44,763 nucleotides of DNA from an uncultured Alphaproteobacteria bacterium (GTDB lineage: Bacteria; Pseudomonadota; Alphaproteobacteria; HIMB59), in assembly GCA_902522585.1 (NCBI GenBank), contig CABYWI010000004.1, positions 1-44,763 on the forward strand, written 5' to 3'. The position numbers and the translations under genes are program-made. The first letter of the stretch is position 1. Every line of letters starts with the position of its first letter. The notes beneath the pieces were generated by a model that saw nothing but the letters and a program-made list of their open reading frames with translations, had not been told where the DNA came from and did not search any database. Shown here in pieces: positions 17,724 through 26,016 of this stretch.

Positions 17724-18575
17724 CTAACCCTTACTCGCACCTAAAGTTAAACCTGCAATAAAATGTTTTTGCATTAAGAAAAACATCATCACAGGTGGAA
17801 TTGCGGCCATAATCGATCCGGCTGAAAGAAGATGATAAGCAGATATCCACTGACCATTGAGTGATTTTAATCCTGCAGTAACTGGCATTGCATGTTGGCC
17901 TTGAATAAGAACTGTTGCCCAAAAATAATCATTCCAAATAAATGTGAAAATTAAAACACATAGAGCTGCTATCGCAGGACGAGTAAGAGGAAGTACTATT
18001 TTTAAAAAAATATTAAATTCGGAAGTCCCATCAATTCTTGCAGCTTCTAAAAGCTCATGGGGAAGGGCTTTAATAAAATTTCTCATAAATAAAGTACAAA
18101 ATCCTGTTTGGAATGCGACATGAAATAAAACCAAACCTGTGATTGTATCATATAGGCCCATTTGAAAAGTTAAGTCTCTGACAGGTATCATTAAGATTTG
18201 AAAAGGAACAAAGTTTCCTGCAATAAAAGTAAAAAAGATAAATAAATTTGCTTTGAATTTATAGGCAGCTAAAGCAAACCCTGTCATACAACTTAGTGCG
18301 ACAGCGCCAATCATTGTAGGAATAGTAATTTTAAAACTATTTATAATGTATGAGAGCATGGGAGTATTTTGAAATACATCTGCCATATTGCTAAAAAATA
18401 AAAACTCTGATGGAGTGCCCCAAAGGTTTCCAGCTGTGATATCACCTAAACCTCGAATAGAAGTCATCATTATGCCCGCTAAGGGCACCAACCAAATAGC
18501 TAAAGAGAACGGAACAAGGATTTTATATGAGACTTGATTGAAAAAAGGCCTTTTTTGGATGGGAGTGGGAAACAT
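17724..18575 (-). CDS. Sugar ABC transporter permease, MalG-like
   Basis: 283-aa inner-membrane permease of the second importer. Six hydrophobic segments are evident, beginning around residue 18 ('ILVPFSLAIWLVPLAGIMM'). The EAA loop is 'HELLEAARIDGTSEFNIFLK'. The C-terminal 'KHFIAGLTLGASKG' is typical of carbohydrate permeases of the CUT1 class. It is 4 nt downstream of the partner permease and 2 nt upstream of melA, which suggests alpha-galactoside substrates. It lacks the periplasmic insert seen in AglG. Confidence 0.9.
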   Translation of the reverse strand: MFPTPIQKRPFFNQVSYKILVPFSLAIWLVPLAGIMMTSIRGLGDITAGNLWGTPSEFLFFSNMADVFQNTPMLSYIINSFKITIPTMIGAVALSCMTGFALAAYKFKANLFIFFTFIAGNFVPFQILMIPVRDLTFQMGLYDTITGLVLFHVAFQTGFCTLFMRNFIKALPHELLEAARIDGTSEFNIFLKIVLPLTRPAIAALCVLIFTFIWNDYFWATVLIQGQHAMPVTAGLKSLNGQWISAYHLLSAGSIMAAIPPVMMFFLMQKHFIAGLTLGASKG

Positions 18576-18579
18576 GGAT

Positions 18580-19512
18580 TTATAAGCCTTTTTTTTCGTT
18601 TTGATACATTCGGTAGATGAAGAAAACGATATAAAACATCATTATCGTAAACAGAATAGCTGCAATAGCAGATCCGTATCCCATTCGATAACCATATTCG
18701 CTCAAAGCTTGTTCAAACATATAGTACGCTAGAACATTAGTAGAGCCCCACGGCCCACCTTGGGTCATAATGGCAACCATATCAAAACTTCTCAACGCAC
18801 CTATCACAGTTACAACAATAGCAAGAAAAGTAGCTGGTCTTAATTGGGGTAAAACTATATTCCAAAATAGTGAAAAGCTCTTAGCGCCATCCATTCGACC
18901 CGCCTCAATTTGATCAGAATTAATATTATTTAATCCTGTTAAATATAAAATCATACAGTATGCAATTTGTGGGTATAATCCTGCAAAAATAATTCCATAA
19001 GTGGCATAATCTTCATCTGCTAAAATAGACCATCCCTCTAGGCCAATAAAATTCAAAAAAGGTGCAATCGCTCCATAGTCAGGACGATAAAACCACGTAA
19101 AGATTAAACCAATAACTACTTGAGAAATTACAAAGGGAAAGAAGAAGAGAGATTTGACTACGCGTATACCAAAGATAGTTTGATTTAAAAAAATAGCTAA
19201 GCCCAAACCTACTGGAACAGCTAACATAAAACAAACTAACCATTTAACATTATTCCAAAGAGCTACATAAAAATATTCATCATCAAAAAGCATAATGTAA
19301 TTTTCGAGGCCAATAAAAGTTTTAGGGGACAAACCATCCCATTGATAAAGAGAAATTGTTAAGGAACTAAGAATTGGCCAGATTACATAAACTACAAAAA
19401 ATAATAGACCAGGTGTTAAAAAAATTATTGGTGTAAGTTTTTGTTGATGCCTCTTCCACCAGGAAGATTGACGAATTGTTCTAGTTGAAATTGAACTGGC
19501 AGCTTGGCTCAT
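18580..19512 (-). CDS. Sugar ABC transporter permease, MalF-like
   Basis: 310-aa inner-membrane permease. A short cytoplasmic N-terminus precedes the first helix at about residues 27-49 ('ITPIIFLTP...' onward). The EAA loop is 'SDQIEAGRMDGAKSFSLFW' near residues 217-235. 'AIMTQGGPWGSTNVLAYYMF' is a conserved CUT1 segment. It is separated from the upstream binding-protein gene by 60 nt containing a strong hairpin. Substrate is inferred from the neighbours melA, galT, galK and galE. Confidence 0.9.
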   Translation of the reverse strand: MSQAASSISTRTIRQSSWWKRHQQKLTPIIFLTPGLLFFVVYVIWPILSSLTISLYQWDGLSPKTFIGLENYIMLFDDEYFYVALWNNVKWLVCFMLAVPVGLGLAIFLNQTIFGIRVVKSLFFFPFVISQVVIGLIFTWFYRPDYGAIAPFLNFIGLEGWSILADEDYATYGIIFAGLYPQIAYCMILYLTGLNNINSDQIEAGRMDGAKSFSLFWNIVLPQLRPATFLAIVVTVIGALRSFDMVAIMTQGGPWGSTNVLAYYMFEQALSEYGYRMGYGSAIAAILFTIMMFYIVFFIYRMYQNEKKGL

Positions 19513-19536
19513 TTTTAAAATTGAAAAATTAATTTA

Positions 19537-19559
19537 GGCAGCCTAATTAATAGGCTGCC
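19537..19559 (-). terminator. Hairpin between binding-protein and permease genes of the second importer
   Basis: GGCAGCCTA and TAGGCTGCC form a perfect 9-bp stem around a 5-nt AT loop, 13 nt after the binding-protein stop. No U-run follows on the minus strand. It sits in the same operon position as the hairpin at 2396-2429, so a role in differential expression of the abundant binding protein is likely. Confidence 0.7.
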
Positions 19560-19572
19560 CTTAAATATTAAG

Positions 19573-20817
19573 TTACTTATAAACTCTTTGGCGTACTTTT
19601 TCTAAACGCTCAAGAATTTTTTGTCTTCTATCAGGATTTGACATGTATTCCTGAAAACCCTTCATGCCCTCGGATGCCATTTCTGCTGGTGCATCTCTGT
19701 CATAGAATTGCGCCATAGCATATGCATTGTTTAACATATCAAGACCAGCGGCTAAGAAAGGATCTCCTTTTTTTACGCCAGATTTACTATTAATCGGAAG
19801 CTGACCTAGCATTTTGTTTACTTCCTCTTGAACATCTGCACGTGACATAAAGATCAAGAATCGCTTCGCATCAGTCTTGTTTTTAGCCATAGATGGAATA
19901 TGAACAGTATCTGTAGGGGCTTCTTCTGCCATTGGGATACCTGGAGTAATTTCAGGGAACTGGAAGAAACCTAAATTTGAGTCACTTAAACCAGCTTCTT
20001 TTAATGGAGCAACAGCAAAGTTACCCATTACATACATCGCTGCTTCACCGTTAACCATCGGAGCTAAAGCTTCTTGCCAACTAAGAGCTGCGTGATTTTC
20101 TAGGAAGTAACCTGGCTTCACAAGCTCATCCCATTTATCAAATACTGCCTGCACTTTTGGATCTGTGTAAGGAACTTTACCTAATGTTAAATCCATGTGG
20201 AACTCATAACCATTTGTTCTAAGATTTAAGTAATCAAAAACACCTGCTGTTGTCCAAAGATACTTTGAACCAATAGTGATAGGTGTAATTCCTGCTTCCT
20301 TTAAAGTAGCGCATGCTGCAACGAATTCATCCCAAGTTTTAGGTACTGAGATGCCATTCATAGTAAATAAATCTTTTCTGTAATACACACCCCACTGATA
20401 ATAAGTGTAAGGGATACCCCACTGCTTACCACCAATAGTCATAGATTTTTTGGCATGCTCCATATTTTCAGTAAGGTTACCGTCTACCCATCCTGAGTCT
20501 GCCCAAATGTCAGACACATCTTCAAATAAACCTGCTCTTACAAATGGTAACATTCTATTTCCAGCGTACCAGTTTGCGACATCAGGCGGGTTGGTGTTTA
20601 AAAAGTTTCTAATTGATTGTTTGTAACCCTCGTGGTCAAAAAGATTCCACTCAACAGTTACATCTGGGTTTTCTTCTTCGAATTTATTAATAATCCATTC
20701 AAAAGCTGCTTTTGGTGCAGGATCAGAAGTATCAGTATTGATGACTAAAGTACCAGCAAAAGCAGAAGAATAACCCAAGCTTGCTATAGCGATTAACGTA
20801 GCTAAGATTTTTCTCAT
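19573..20817 (-). CDS. Extracellular sugar-binding protein of ABC importer (CUT1)
   Basis: 414-aa periplasmic binding protein. A Sec signal peptide is visible with probable cleavage after 'SSAFA' (residue 21). The mature part has the type-1 extracellular solute-binding fold: 'AAFEWIINKFEEENPDVTV', 'NPPDVANWYAGN', and 'WGIPYTYYQWGVYYRKDLF' in the hinge region. RBS AGGAGG lies 9 nt before the ATG. Genes for two permeases, melA, galT and galK follow, so alpha-galactosides such as melibiose or raffinose are the likely ligands. It is intact, unlike the binding protein of region 1. Confidence 0.92.
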   Translation of the reverse strand: MRKILATLIAIASLGYSSAFAGTLVINTDTSDPAPKAAFEWIINKFEEENPDVTVEWNLFDHEGYKQSIRNFLNTNPPDVANWYAGNRMLPFVRAGLFEDVSDIWADSGWVDGNLTENMEHAKKSMTIGGKQWGIPYTYYQWGVYYRKDLFTMNGISVPKTWDEFVAACATLKEAGITPITIGSKYLWTTAGVFDYLNLRTNGYEFHMDLTLGKVPYTDPKVQAVFDKWDELVKPGYFLENHAALSWQEALAPMVNGEAAMYVMGNFAVAPLKEAGLSDSNLGFFQFPEITPGIPMAEEAPTDTVHIPSMAKNKTDAKRFLIFMSRADVQEEVNKMLGQLPINSKSGVKKGDPFLAAGLDMLNNAYAMAQFYDRDAPAEMASEGMKGFQEYMSNPDRRQKILERLEKVRQRVYK

Positions 20818-20860
20818 GTTTTTTTCCTCCTAAAATGCTAAATTGAGATATATAGCATTT

Positions 20861-20876
20861 ATTTAGTTATATAACT
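20861..20876 (-). promoter_or_regulatory. Possible -10 element / small palindrome upstream of binding-protein gene
   Basis: Within the 98-nt gap after galE, AGTTATATAACT (20865-20876) is a 12-bp perfect palindrome. Read on the minus strand, ATATAACTAAAT (20861-20872) is identical to a block 43 nt upstream of ahcY (32190-32201), here 44 nt upstream of the ATG. TATAAC could be a -10 box. No clear -35 was found. The binding protein may therefore have its own promoter besides read-through from galE. Confidence 0.35.
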
Positions 20877-20915
20877 TTCTTTAATATAAAGATTATTTGG
20901 ATAAGTTTCGAGTAA

Positions 20916-21896
20916 TTATTGGTTAAATGTAAGTAGTTTTTGTTCCCATTGCCAAGCAGATGAAATAATTTTATCTAAATCAGAATGTTTAGCTGTCCAA
21001 TTTAATTCCAACTTTATTTTTTGATTATCTGCAATTAATTCAGCTGGATCTCCCTTTCGTCTACTTTGAATTTCAATATCGATTTTTTTATTAGTGATTT
21101 TTTTAGCTACCCCAATAATTTCTTTAACGCTAAAACCCTCATTATTACCTATATTGTAAACATCAGATAATTGGAGTTGAAATAATCTATCTAAAGCTAA
21201 CAAATGTGCTTCAGCTAAATCCATTACGTGAATATAATCTCTAACACAAGTGCCATCTTTTGTTGGATAATCATCGCCATATATAGTTATTTTATTTTTT
21301 CTACCAGAGGCCGCTTGAAGGATTAATGGGATTAAATGAGTTTCAGGATCGTGCCTCTCGCCAATAGTTCCATCTGAGTGAGCCCCGCAAGCATTAAAAT
21401 ATCTAAGACTAATAGATTTTAAGCCATAGGCATTGTCATAATTTTTCAAAATATTTTCTACTATTGCTTTAGTATGGCCATATGGATTAACCGGAGTCAT
21501 TGGATGAATTTCAGAAACAAGATTTGATTTTGGTTCTCCATACACAGCTGCGGTAGAAGAAAAAACGAAATTAAGTATCTTTAAATCAACCATACAATTT
21601 AGAAGATTCAAAGTATTAATAACATTATTTTCGTAATATTTTTGTGGATTAATATAAGATTCACCTACATTGATAAAAGATGCAAAGTGCATTACTAAAT
21701 CAAATTTATTTTTTAAAATTGAATAAACCTGTTCTCTATTTGAGAGATCACATTTATGTAATGGGAAATCAAGACAGTTTGTTTCAAATCCAGTAGACAA
21801 GTTATCCAAAACCTCTACTTCATGGTTTGTGTCTTGAAAGCGTTTTAACATATGTGAGCCTACATAACCGGCACCACCGATAACTAAAATTTTCAT
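20916..21896 (-). CDS. galE: UDP-glucose 4-epimerase
   Basis: 326-aa short-chain dehydrogenase-type epimerase interconverting UDP-galactose and UDP-glucose with bound NAD. The N-terminal 'VIGGAGYVGSHM' binds NAD. The catalytic Ser/Thr region 'FSSTAAVYGEP' and the YxxxK motif 'PYGHTKAIVE' are intact. 'LRYFNACGAHSDGTIGE' and 'VRDYIHVMDLAEAH' are typical of GalE. It is the first gene of the galactoside unit and completes the Leloir set with galT and galK. No galM is present in the window. Confidence 0.95.
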   Translation of the reverse strand: MKILVIGGAGYVGSHMLKRFQDTNHEVEVLDNLSTGFETNCLDFPLHKCDLSNREQVYSILKNKFDLVMHFASFINVGESYINPQKYYENNVINTLNLLNCMVDLKILNFVFSSTAAVYGEPKSNLVSEIHPMTPVNPYGHTKAIVENILKNYDNAYGLKSISLRYFNACGAHSDGTIGERHDPETHLIPLILQAASGRKNKITIYGDDYPTKDGTCVRDYIHVMDLAEAHLLALDRLFQLQLSDVYNIGNNEGFSVKEIIGVAKKITNKKIDIEIQSRRKGDPAELIADNQKIKLELNWTAKHSDLDKIISSAWQWEQKLLTFNQ

Positions 21897-21951
21897 CTCT
21901 TAGAATTATACTTAAATTAATTAATATTTACTTTAACTTTTCTTTAAATAA

Positions 21952-22119
21952 TTAGGGTTTAAGAACATAAAGACTTGAATCAGATTCATAAGCTATAAGT
22001 AAAACATCACCATTAGCGTTAATTTCAATATCCCTAACTCGTCCGATTGTATTTTTAAATATTACTTCCTCTTCAATGAAATTATTATCCTTTCTGTGAA
22101 GGATAGATAAGTACTCTTA
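21952..22119 (-). pseudogene. C-terminal remnant of a soluble aldose sugar dehydrogenase (YliI/PQQ-type)
   Basis: The minus strand from about 22119 to the stop at 21952-21954 encodes about 55 residues without a start. They include 'LSILHRKDNNFIEEEV', 'IGRVRDIEINANGDVLL' and the terminal 'SDSSLYVLKP'. This is the typical C-terminal blade of YliI-like beta-propeller sugar dehydrogenases, where 'RIRDV..GPDG' and a final 'L' strand recur. The rest of the gene (over 300 residues) is missing, and an in-frame stop lies just upstream. The 379-nt interval 21897-22275 holds only this remnant and the next one. Confidence 0.65.
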
Positions 22120-22218
22120 CAGAAAACATATGGTCAATTAGACGGTAAAATTAATGCTGTTTCAAAAACATTAAATATTTCTCGGACTACTGTTTACAAA
22201 CACATTCAAAAGAAATAA
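22111..22218 (+). pseudogene. C-terminal helix-turn-helix remnant of a transcription regulator
   Basis: The plus strand from 22111 to the stop at 22216-22218 encodes 35 residues without a start codon, after an in-frame stop at 22108-22110. 'GKINAVSKTLNISRTTVYKH' looks like the C-terminal Fis-type helix-turn-helix of an AcoR- or NtrC-like activator. The match is short, so the family call is tentative. The remnant meets the 5' end of the sugar dehydrogenase remnant at about 22110-22119. Both genes have therefore lost their N-terminal parts at the same point. Confidence 0.45.
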
Positions 22219-22275
22219 TAAATTTGATCTGAAATTCTGTATCAGCGAAGAAAACTGATAAACAGGAGAGATTTT

Positions 22276-22521
22276 ATGTCAAAACCAAATATTGCCCAAA
22301 AAGGATCTTATGTTGTGGAAGTCCAAGAGGGCAAAAAATACTTTTGGTGCGCATGTGGATTAAGCAAAAAACAACCTTTTTGTGATGGTTCTCATAAATC
22401 AACTGGATTTTCCTGTATTCCTTACGCCGCTGAGGCAACCAAAAAAGTTTATTTTTGTGGATGTAAGCATAGCAATAAAAAACCACTTTGTGATGGAACA
22501 CACAATAGACTCGAGGACTAA
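22276..22521 (+). CDS. CDGSH iron-sulfur domain protein (two motifs)
   Basis: 81-aa protein with two CDGSH [2Fe-2S] motifs: 'CACGLSKKQPFCDGSH' (residues 25-40) and 'CGCKHSNKKPLCDGTH' (residues 61-76). Each has the three Cys and one His that bind the cluster. No membrane anchor is present, so it is soluble, like bacterial type III CDGSH/MitoNEET-like proteins implicated in electron or cluster transfer. 'GGAGAG' about 7 nt upstream is a plausible RBS. It ends 1 nt before the convergent ferredoxin-NADP reductase gene. Confidence 0.93.
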   Translation: MSKPNIAQKGSYVVEVQEGKKYFWCACGLSKKQPFCDGSHKSTGFSCIPYAAEATKKVYFCGCKHSNKKPLCDGTHNRLED

Positions 22522-22522
22522 T

Positions 22523-23557
22523 TTATTTTACACCTAATTTTTTCTGAATATCTTTAGAAGAAGTCGTATAACGAAAAACGTATTTCTTATCATTATGACA
22601 ATAATGAAACATTTTCTTTGCAGCTAAAGCAGCCTCATGAAAACCGCTTAAAATCAATTTTAACTTACCGGGATAGATACAGATATCTCCAATAGCAAAA
22701 ATTCGAGGAGTGGATGTTTCAAAGTTTTCTGTATTCACCGAGATTAAATTATTTTCTAAATTTAAACCCCATTCTGCAATTGGTCCTAATTCGATCTTTA
22801 ATCCAAAAAAAGGAAAGATAGCATCAATGCCATCAATAACAGTGTCATCGTCTAAAGTAACATCAACTTGACCTTTTCCATTGTCTATAATTTTTTTAAC
22901 TGTGCCCATATTGAATTTTACTTCTCCTTTATCAACTAGGTTCATTACTTTGTTCACAGAGTCTTGAACGCCTTTAAATTCTTTGCGACGATGAATTAAT
23001 GTAATATCTGAGGCAATTTGATGAAAGCCCATTACGTAATCTAAAGCAGAGTCTCCACCACCTGCGATTAGAATTTTTTTTCTTTCAAAATCTGCTCTAT
23101 TTTTGACTGAGTAGAAAATATTTTTATTTTCAAACTCATCTATGTTTGGAACAGGTAATTTACGGGGAACAAAACAACCAGAACCAGCAGCAATCACTAA
23201 AGACTTACATTTGATGACGGTATCTAAATTAGTAGTAACTTCAATATAATCATTTTGAACATCAATTTTGGAAGTCAATTGATTAAGATGATAAGTGGGC
23301 TCAAAAGGCTCAGCCTGAGTGATTAAATCATCGGTTAATTTTTGACCTGTAATAGCTGGTCGAGACGGAATATCGTAGAGGTTTTTATCAGGATACAGTT
23401 CTGAACATTGCCCTCCAATTTTATCTAAATTATCGATTAAATGGGCCTTCATATCTAAAAGTCCTAATTCAAATACTTGAAATAAACCACAAGGTCCGGC
23501 ACCTATAATAACAACGTCTGTATCATGCTGGTTTCCTGGTTCTACAATATTACTCAT
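22523..23557 (-). CDS. Ferredoxin/flavodoxin-NADP reductase, thioredoxin-reductase-like
   Basis: 344-aa flavoprotein of the TrxR-like ferredoxin-NADP reductase family. FAD motif 'VVIIGAGPCGLFQ' is near residue 15, 'GGQCSELYPDKNLYDIP' follows, and the NADPH motif is 'ILIAGGGDSALDY'. 'RIFAIGDICIYPGKLKLI' is the conserved C-terminal FAD contact. The CxxC redox pair of true thioredoxin reductases is absent, which separates it from TrxB. It lies 35 nt downstream of the MDR gene and in line with the Rieske oxygenase, so it may supply electrons to that oxygenase through a ferredoxin-like carrier. Confidence 0.9.
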   Translation of the reverse strand: MSNIVEPGNQHDTDVVIIGAGPCGLFQVFELGLLDMKAHLIDNLDKIGGQCSELYPDKNLYDIPSRPAITGQKLTDDLITQAEPFEPTYHLNQLTSKIDVQNDYIEVTTNLDTVIKCKSLVIAAGSGCFVPRKLPVPNIDEFENKNIFYSVKNRADFERKKILIAGGGDSALDYVMGFHQIASDITLIHRRKEFKGVQDSVNKVMNLVDKGEVKFNMGTVKKIIDNGKGQVDVTLDDDTVIDGIDAIFPFFGLKIELGPIAEWGLNLENNLISVNTENFETSTPRIFAIGDICIYPGKLKLILSGFHEAALAAKKMFHYCHNDKKYVFRYTTSSKDIQKKLGVK

Positions 23558-23592
23558 GACTTATTATATACTATATTTTGTTCTCACAGGAT

Positions 23593-24678
23593 TTATGGTA
23601 TTAATACAATTTTTCCAATGAATTTCTTCTCCATAAATACTTTTTGAGCTTTATGAATCTCTTTTAAAGGAAATGATTGGGCTACCAAAGGTTTAATTTG
23701 TCCCTCTTCAATATAACGAATAACATTTTCAAAAACGAAGGGATCATTGACTGTCGATCCATATAAAGTGAGATCTTTTAAATAAAGACTTCTTAAATCA
23801 AGGTCCACAATGGGACCTGCAATAGCCCCTGAAGTCACATATTTACCTCCAGGTTTAATTATATCTAATAGTTGGGACCAACTAGAACCCCCAACTAAAT
23901 CAACTACTACATCAACTGAATTTTCACCTAATACTCTAACTAAATTATCTGATCGATTAACAGTTTGGTTGGCACCTAAGTCTTTTAAAGAACTTGCCTT
24001 GTCAGGAGCACATTTAGCAATGATTGTTGCCCCTCGAATTTTTGCTAATTGAATTGCAGCAGAACCCACTCCCCCTGATGCGCCTGTTATCAAAATTTTT
24101 TCATTTTCAATATCTGTTCGGTAAAGCATACCCTCAGCAGTGGAATAAGAGATCGGAATAGATGCTAGTTCGATATCACTCCAGTCACAATTTATAGGAA
24201 ATGACTCTTTTGCCTTAGCCACACAATATTGAGCAAAACCTCCGTCAACCTCAGAGCCCATTGTTTGCATCTCTAAAGGATTATTTGAAGTTGGATTATT
24301 TTGCATTGATCGAACTATGGTACGAGTACCAATTCGATCTTGCTCTACACCTTCGCCCACTTGCACAATTATCCCGCAAATATCTCCACCTTGAATTCTT
24401 GGAAACTTTAATGGAACCCCAGTCCATGATGCATCACTATCATCGACTTCGGACAAACCCTCAGTGCCGCCAGCATTAGTATCACTGGTCACTTTTTTTG
24501 AATACCAACCAAGTCGCGTATTGATATCTGTGTTGTTGACACCAGCGCCTTTTACTTCGATTAGCACTTCTCCAACTCCTGGCACAGGAGTAGGAATATC
24601 TTCTTGATAAACTAATTTTTCTAGTCCACCGTGCCCAGTTAAGTAGACACCTGACATTACCTTAGGAATGGGTTCCAT
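23593..24678 (-). CDS. MDR-superfamily alcohol dehydrogenase/quinone oxidoreductase-like protein
   Basis: 361-aa medium-chain dehydrogenase/reductase. The N-terminal GroES-like fold has 'EVLIEVKGAGVNNTDINTR' and 'FPRIQGGDICGIIVQVGEGV'. The NAD(P) motif is 'ITGASGGVGSAAIQLAK'. The catalytic-zinc Cys of classical alcohol dehydrogenases is not seen, so it probably acts as a zinc-free reductase. Substrate is unknown. It lies 33 nt after the Rieske oxygenase and 35 nt before the reductase gene, all on one strand, which suggests a shared pathway. Confidence 0.85.
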   Translation of the reverse strand: MEPIPKVMSGVYLTGHGGLEKLVYQEDIPTPVPGVGEVLIEVKGAGVNNTDINTRLGWYSKKVTSDTNAGGTEGLSEVDDSDASWTGVPLKFPRIQGGDICGIIVQVGEGVEQDRIGTRTIVRSMQNNPTSNNPLEMQTMGSEVDGGFAQYCVAKAKESFPINCDWSDIELASIPISYSTAEGMLYRTDIENEKILITGASGGVGSAAIQLAKIRGATIIAKCAPDKASSLKDLGANQTVNRSDNLVRVLGENSVDVVVDLVGGSSWSQLLDIIKPGGKYVTSGAIAGPIVDLDLRSLYLKDLTLYGSTVNDPFVFENVIRYIEEGQIKPLVAQSFPLKEIHKAQKVFMEKKFIGKIVLIP

Positions 24679-24711
24679 GGTAAATAAGATTATCTAGGAG
24701 ATAGAAGATTA

Positions 24712-25905
24712 TTAAAAGCCATTTAATATTTTTCTTGCATACCAGTCGTGAAATACATGCGTGGGTTCATCCATCACTGGGGAAAATCGACCACCATCAA
24801 ATCCTTTTGCATATCGGCCTTTTTGCATTCCCTCGACAACAAAAATGTCCTCTTCAAATACAGTCTTCCATAATTTGGCATTTTCCTGGCGAGTTTCTTT
24901 ATATTCATCAGCTAATAAAAAAGGGTCTGAGTAATAAAGTTCAATATGCTCTCGAATTTTATTTGGCGCTAGTGGCTCAATAATAAGATTAAAAATATGG
25001 TCTTTTTGAACACCTAAAATTAAGTTTGGAAATAAAACTATATACTCACCTTTTGTATCCCACTCTGGTCCTAAGTTTTTAAAATTAGTGAATTGTTTTC
25101 CGGTGGCGTACTGAGGAATGTACTTGTAACTAATTTGACCTGCATAATGTCCATACTCCACAATATTTTCATGATCTTCTAATTTAGAGTAGCTATTCAA
25201 ACCAGGGTGAACCCAAGGCAAATGATAAGACTCTAAATAATTTTCTACTGCTAATTTCCAGTTTCCATTTACTTCTAATTTAAAAGAAGAGTCGCTCATA
25301 TCAGAATATATCGGCTGCTCAAAAACAGACCAACGGTCTAATAAAGGTTGATGAACTTCTTCAAAAGGAGGGGCCATTCCATCAGGGTTGACGAATATCA
25401 CATCACGCCAAATATGGGATCGTACTTCTAATAATGAGAGTTCACTTTTATTGATACCTGAGTGATAGTTATAACCTGGACCTCCAATATGTGGAGTGGC
25501 TACTACTTCACCAGTTTGTTTATAGCACCATGAATGGTAAGGACAGCGGATTGCGCCTTTTAAAACTGTGGGTTCTTCAATTAGAATCATACCACGATGT
25601 CGACAAACATTTTGAAAGACTCTGATTTTTTCATCTTGTTTACTTCTAACAATTAATAATGGATTATTAAAATAATTTACAGGAACAGCAGAGCCAAGCT
25701 GAGGCAGATCTTTTACAAATCCAACAGCAAACCATCCTTTATTAAATAAATGTTCTCCCTCCATCTCAAAACATTCTGAGCGGATATAGTATTCGTTAGG
25801 AACCCCATGTGCTTTGTGGATGGGATTTGTGCATCCCTGTAATTGATGACGTTTTGGAATAAATAAATCTTCGTGAGATAACTTTTGCAAATCTACCTTT
25901 TCCAT
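24712..25905 (-). CDS. Rieske non-heme iron oxygenase, alpha subunit (quaternary-amine/ring-hydroxylating type)
   Basis: 397-aa oxygenase. The Rieske [2Fe-2S] ligands are C101 and H103 in 'VCRHRG' and C121 and H124 in 'RCPYHSW'. The mononuclear iron triad is H228 and H233 in 'ESYHLPWVH' with D353 in 'EEDIFVVEGMQKG'. This layout fits the group of choline/betaine/carnitine monooxygenases better than typical aromatic dioxygenases, and no beta subunit gene is adjacent. Substrate is not determined. RBS TAGGAG precedes the ATG. It is divergent from the dddP-like gene and heads the oxygenase-MDR-reductase unit. Confidence 0.88.
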   Translation of the reverse strand: MEKVDLQKLSHEDLFIPKRHQLQGCTNPIHKAHGVPNEYYIRSECFEMEGEHLFNKGWFAVGFVKDLPQLGSAVPVNYFNNPLLIVRSKQDEKIRVFQNVCRHRGMILIEEPTVLKGAIRCPYHSWCYKQTGEVVATPHIGGPGYNYHSGINKSELSLLEVRSHIWRDVIFVNPDGMAPPFEEVHQPLLDRWSVFEQPIYSDMSDSSFKLEVNGNWKLAVENYLESYHLPWVHPGLNSYSKLEDHENIVEYGHYAGQISYKYIPQYATGKQFTNFKNLGPEWDTKGEYIVLFPNLILGVQKDHIFNLIIEPLAPNKIREHIELYYSDPFLLADEYKETRQENAKLWKTVFEEDIFVVEGMQKGRYAKGFDGGRFSPVMDEPTHVFHDWYARKILNGF

Positions 25906-26016
25906 ATCCTACTCCTAAATAGTAATTATTAGTTCCGTTTAAATGAAAGTATTTTTTTAGTCAATCATAAAAATCTATTTCGAAATGAGTCAAAAAATGA
26001 TTAGAATTCAATAAAA
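25906..26016. promoter_or_regulatory. Divergent intergenic region between Rieske oxygenase and dddP-like gene
   Basis: This 111-nt AT-rich gap must hold the promoters for both directions. No clear palindromic operator or consensus -35/-10 pair was recognised. The dddP-like ATG at 26017 lacks an obvious Shine-Dalgarno, while the oxygenase has TAGGAG. Shared regulation is possible but not shown. Confidence 0.4.

Noticed and set aside
22523-23557. Thioredoxin reductase
   Set aside because: FAD and NADPH motifs fit, but the CxxC disulfide is absent, so a ferredoxin-NADP reductase is the better call.
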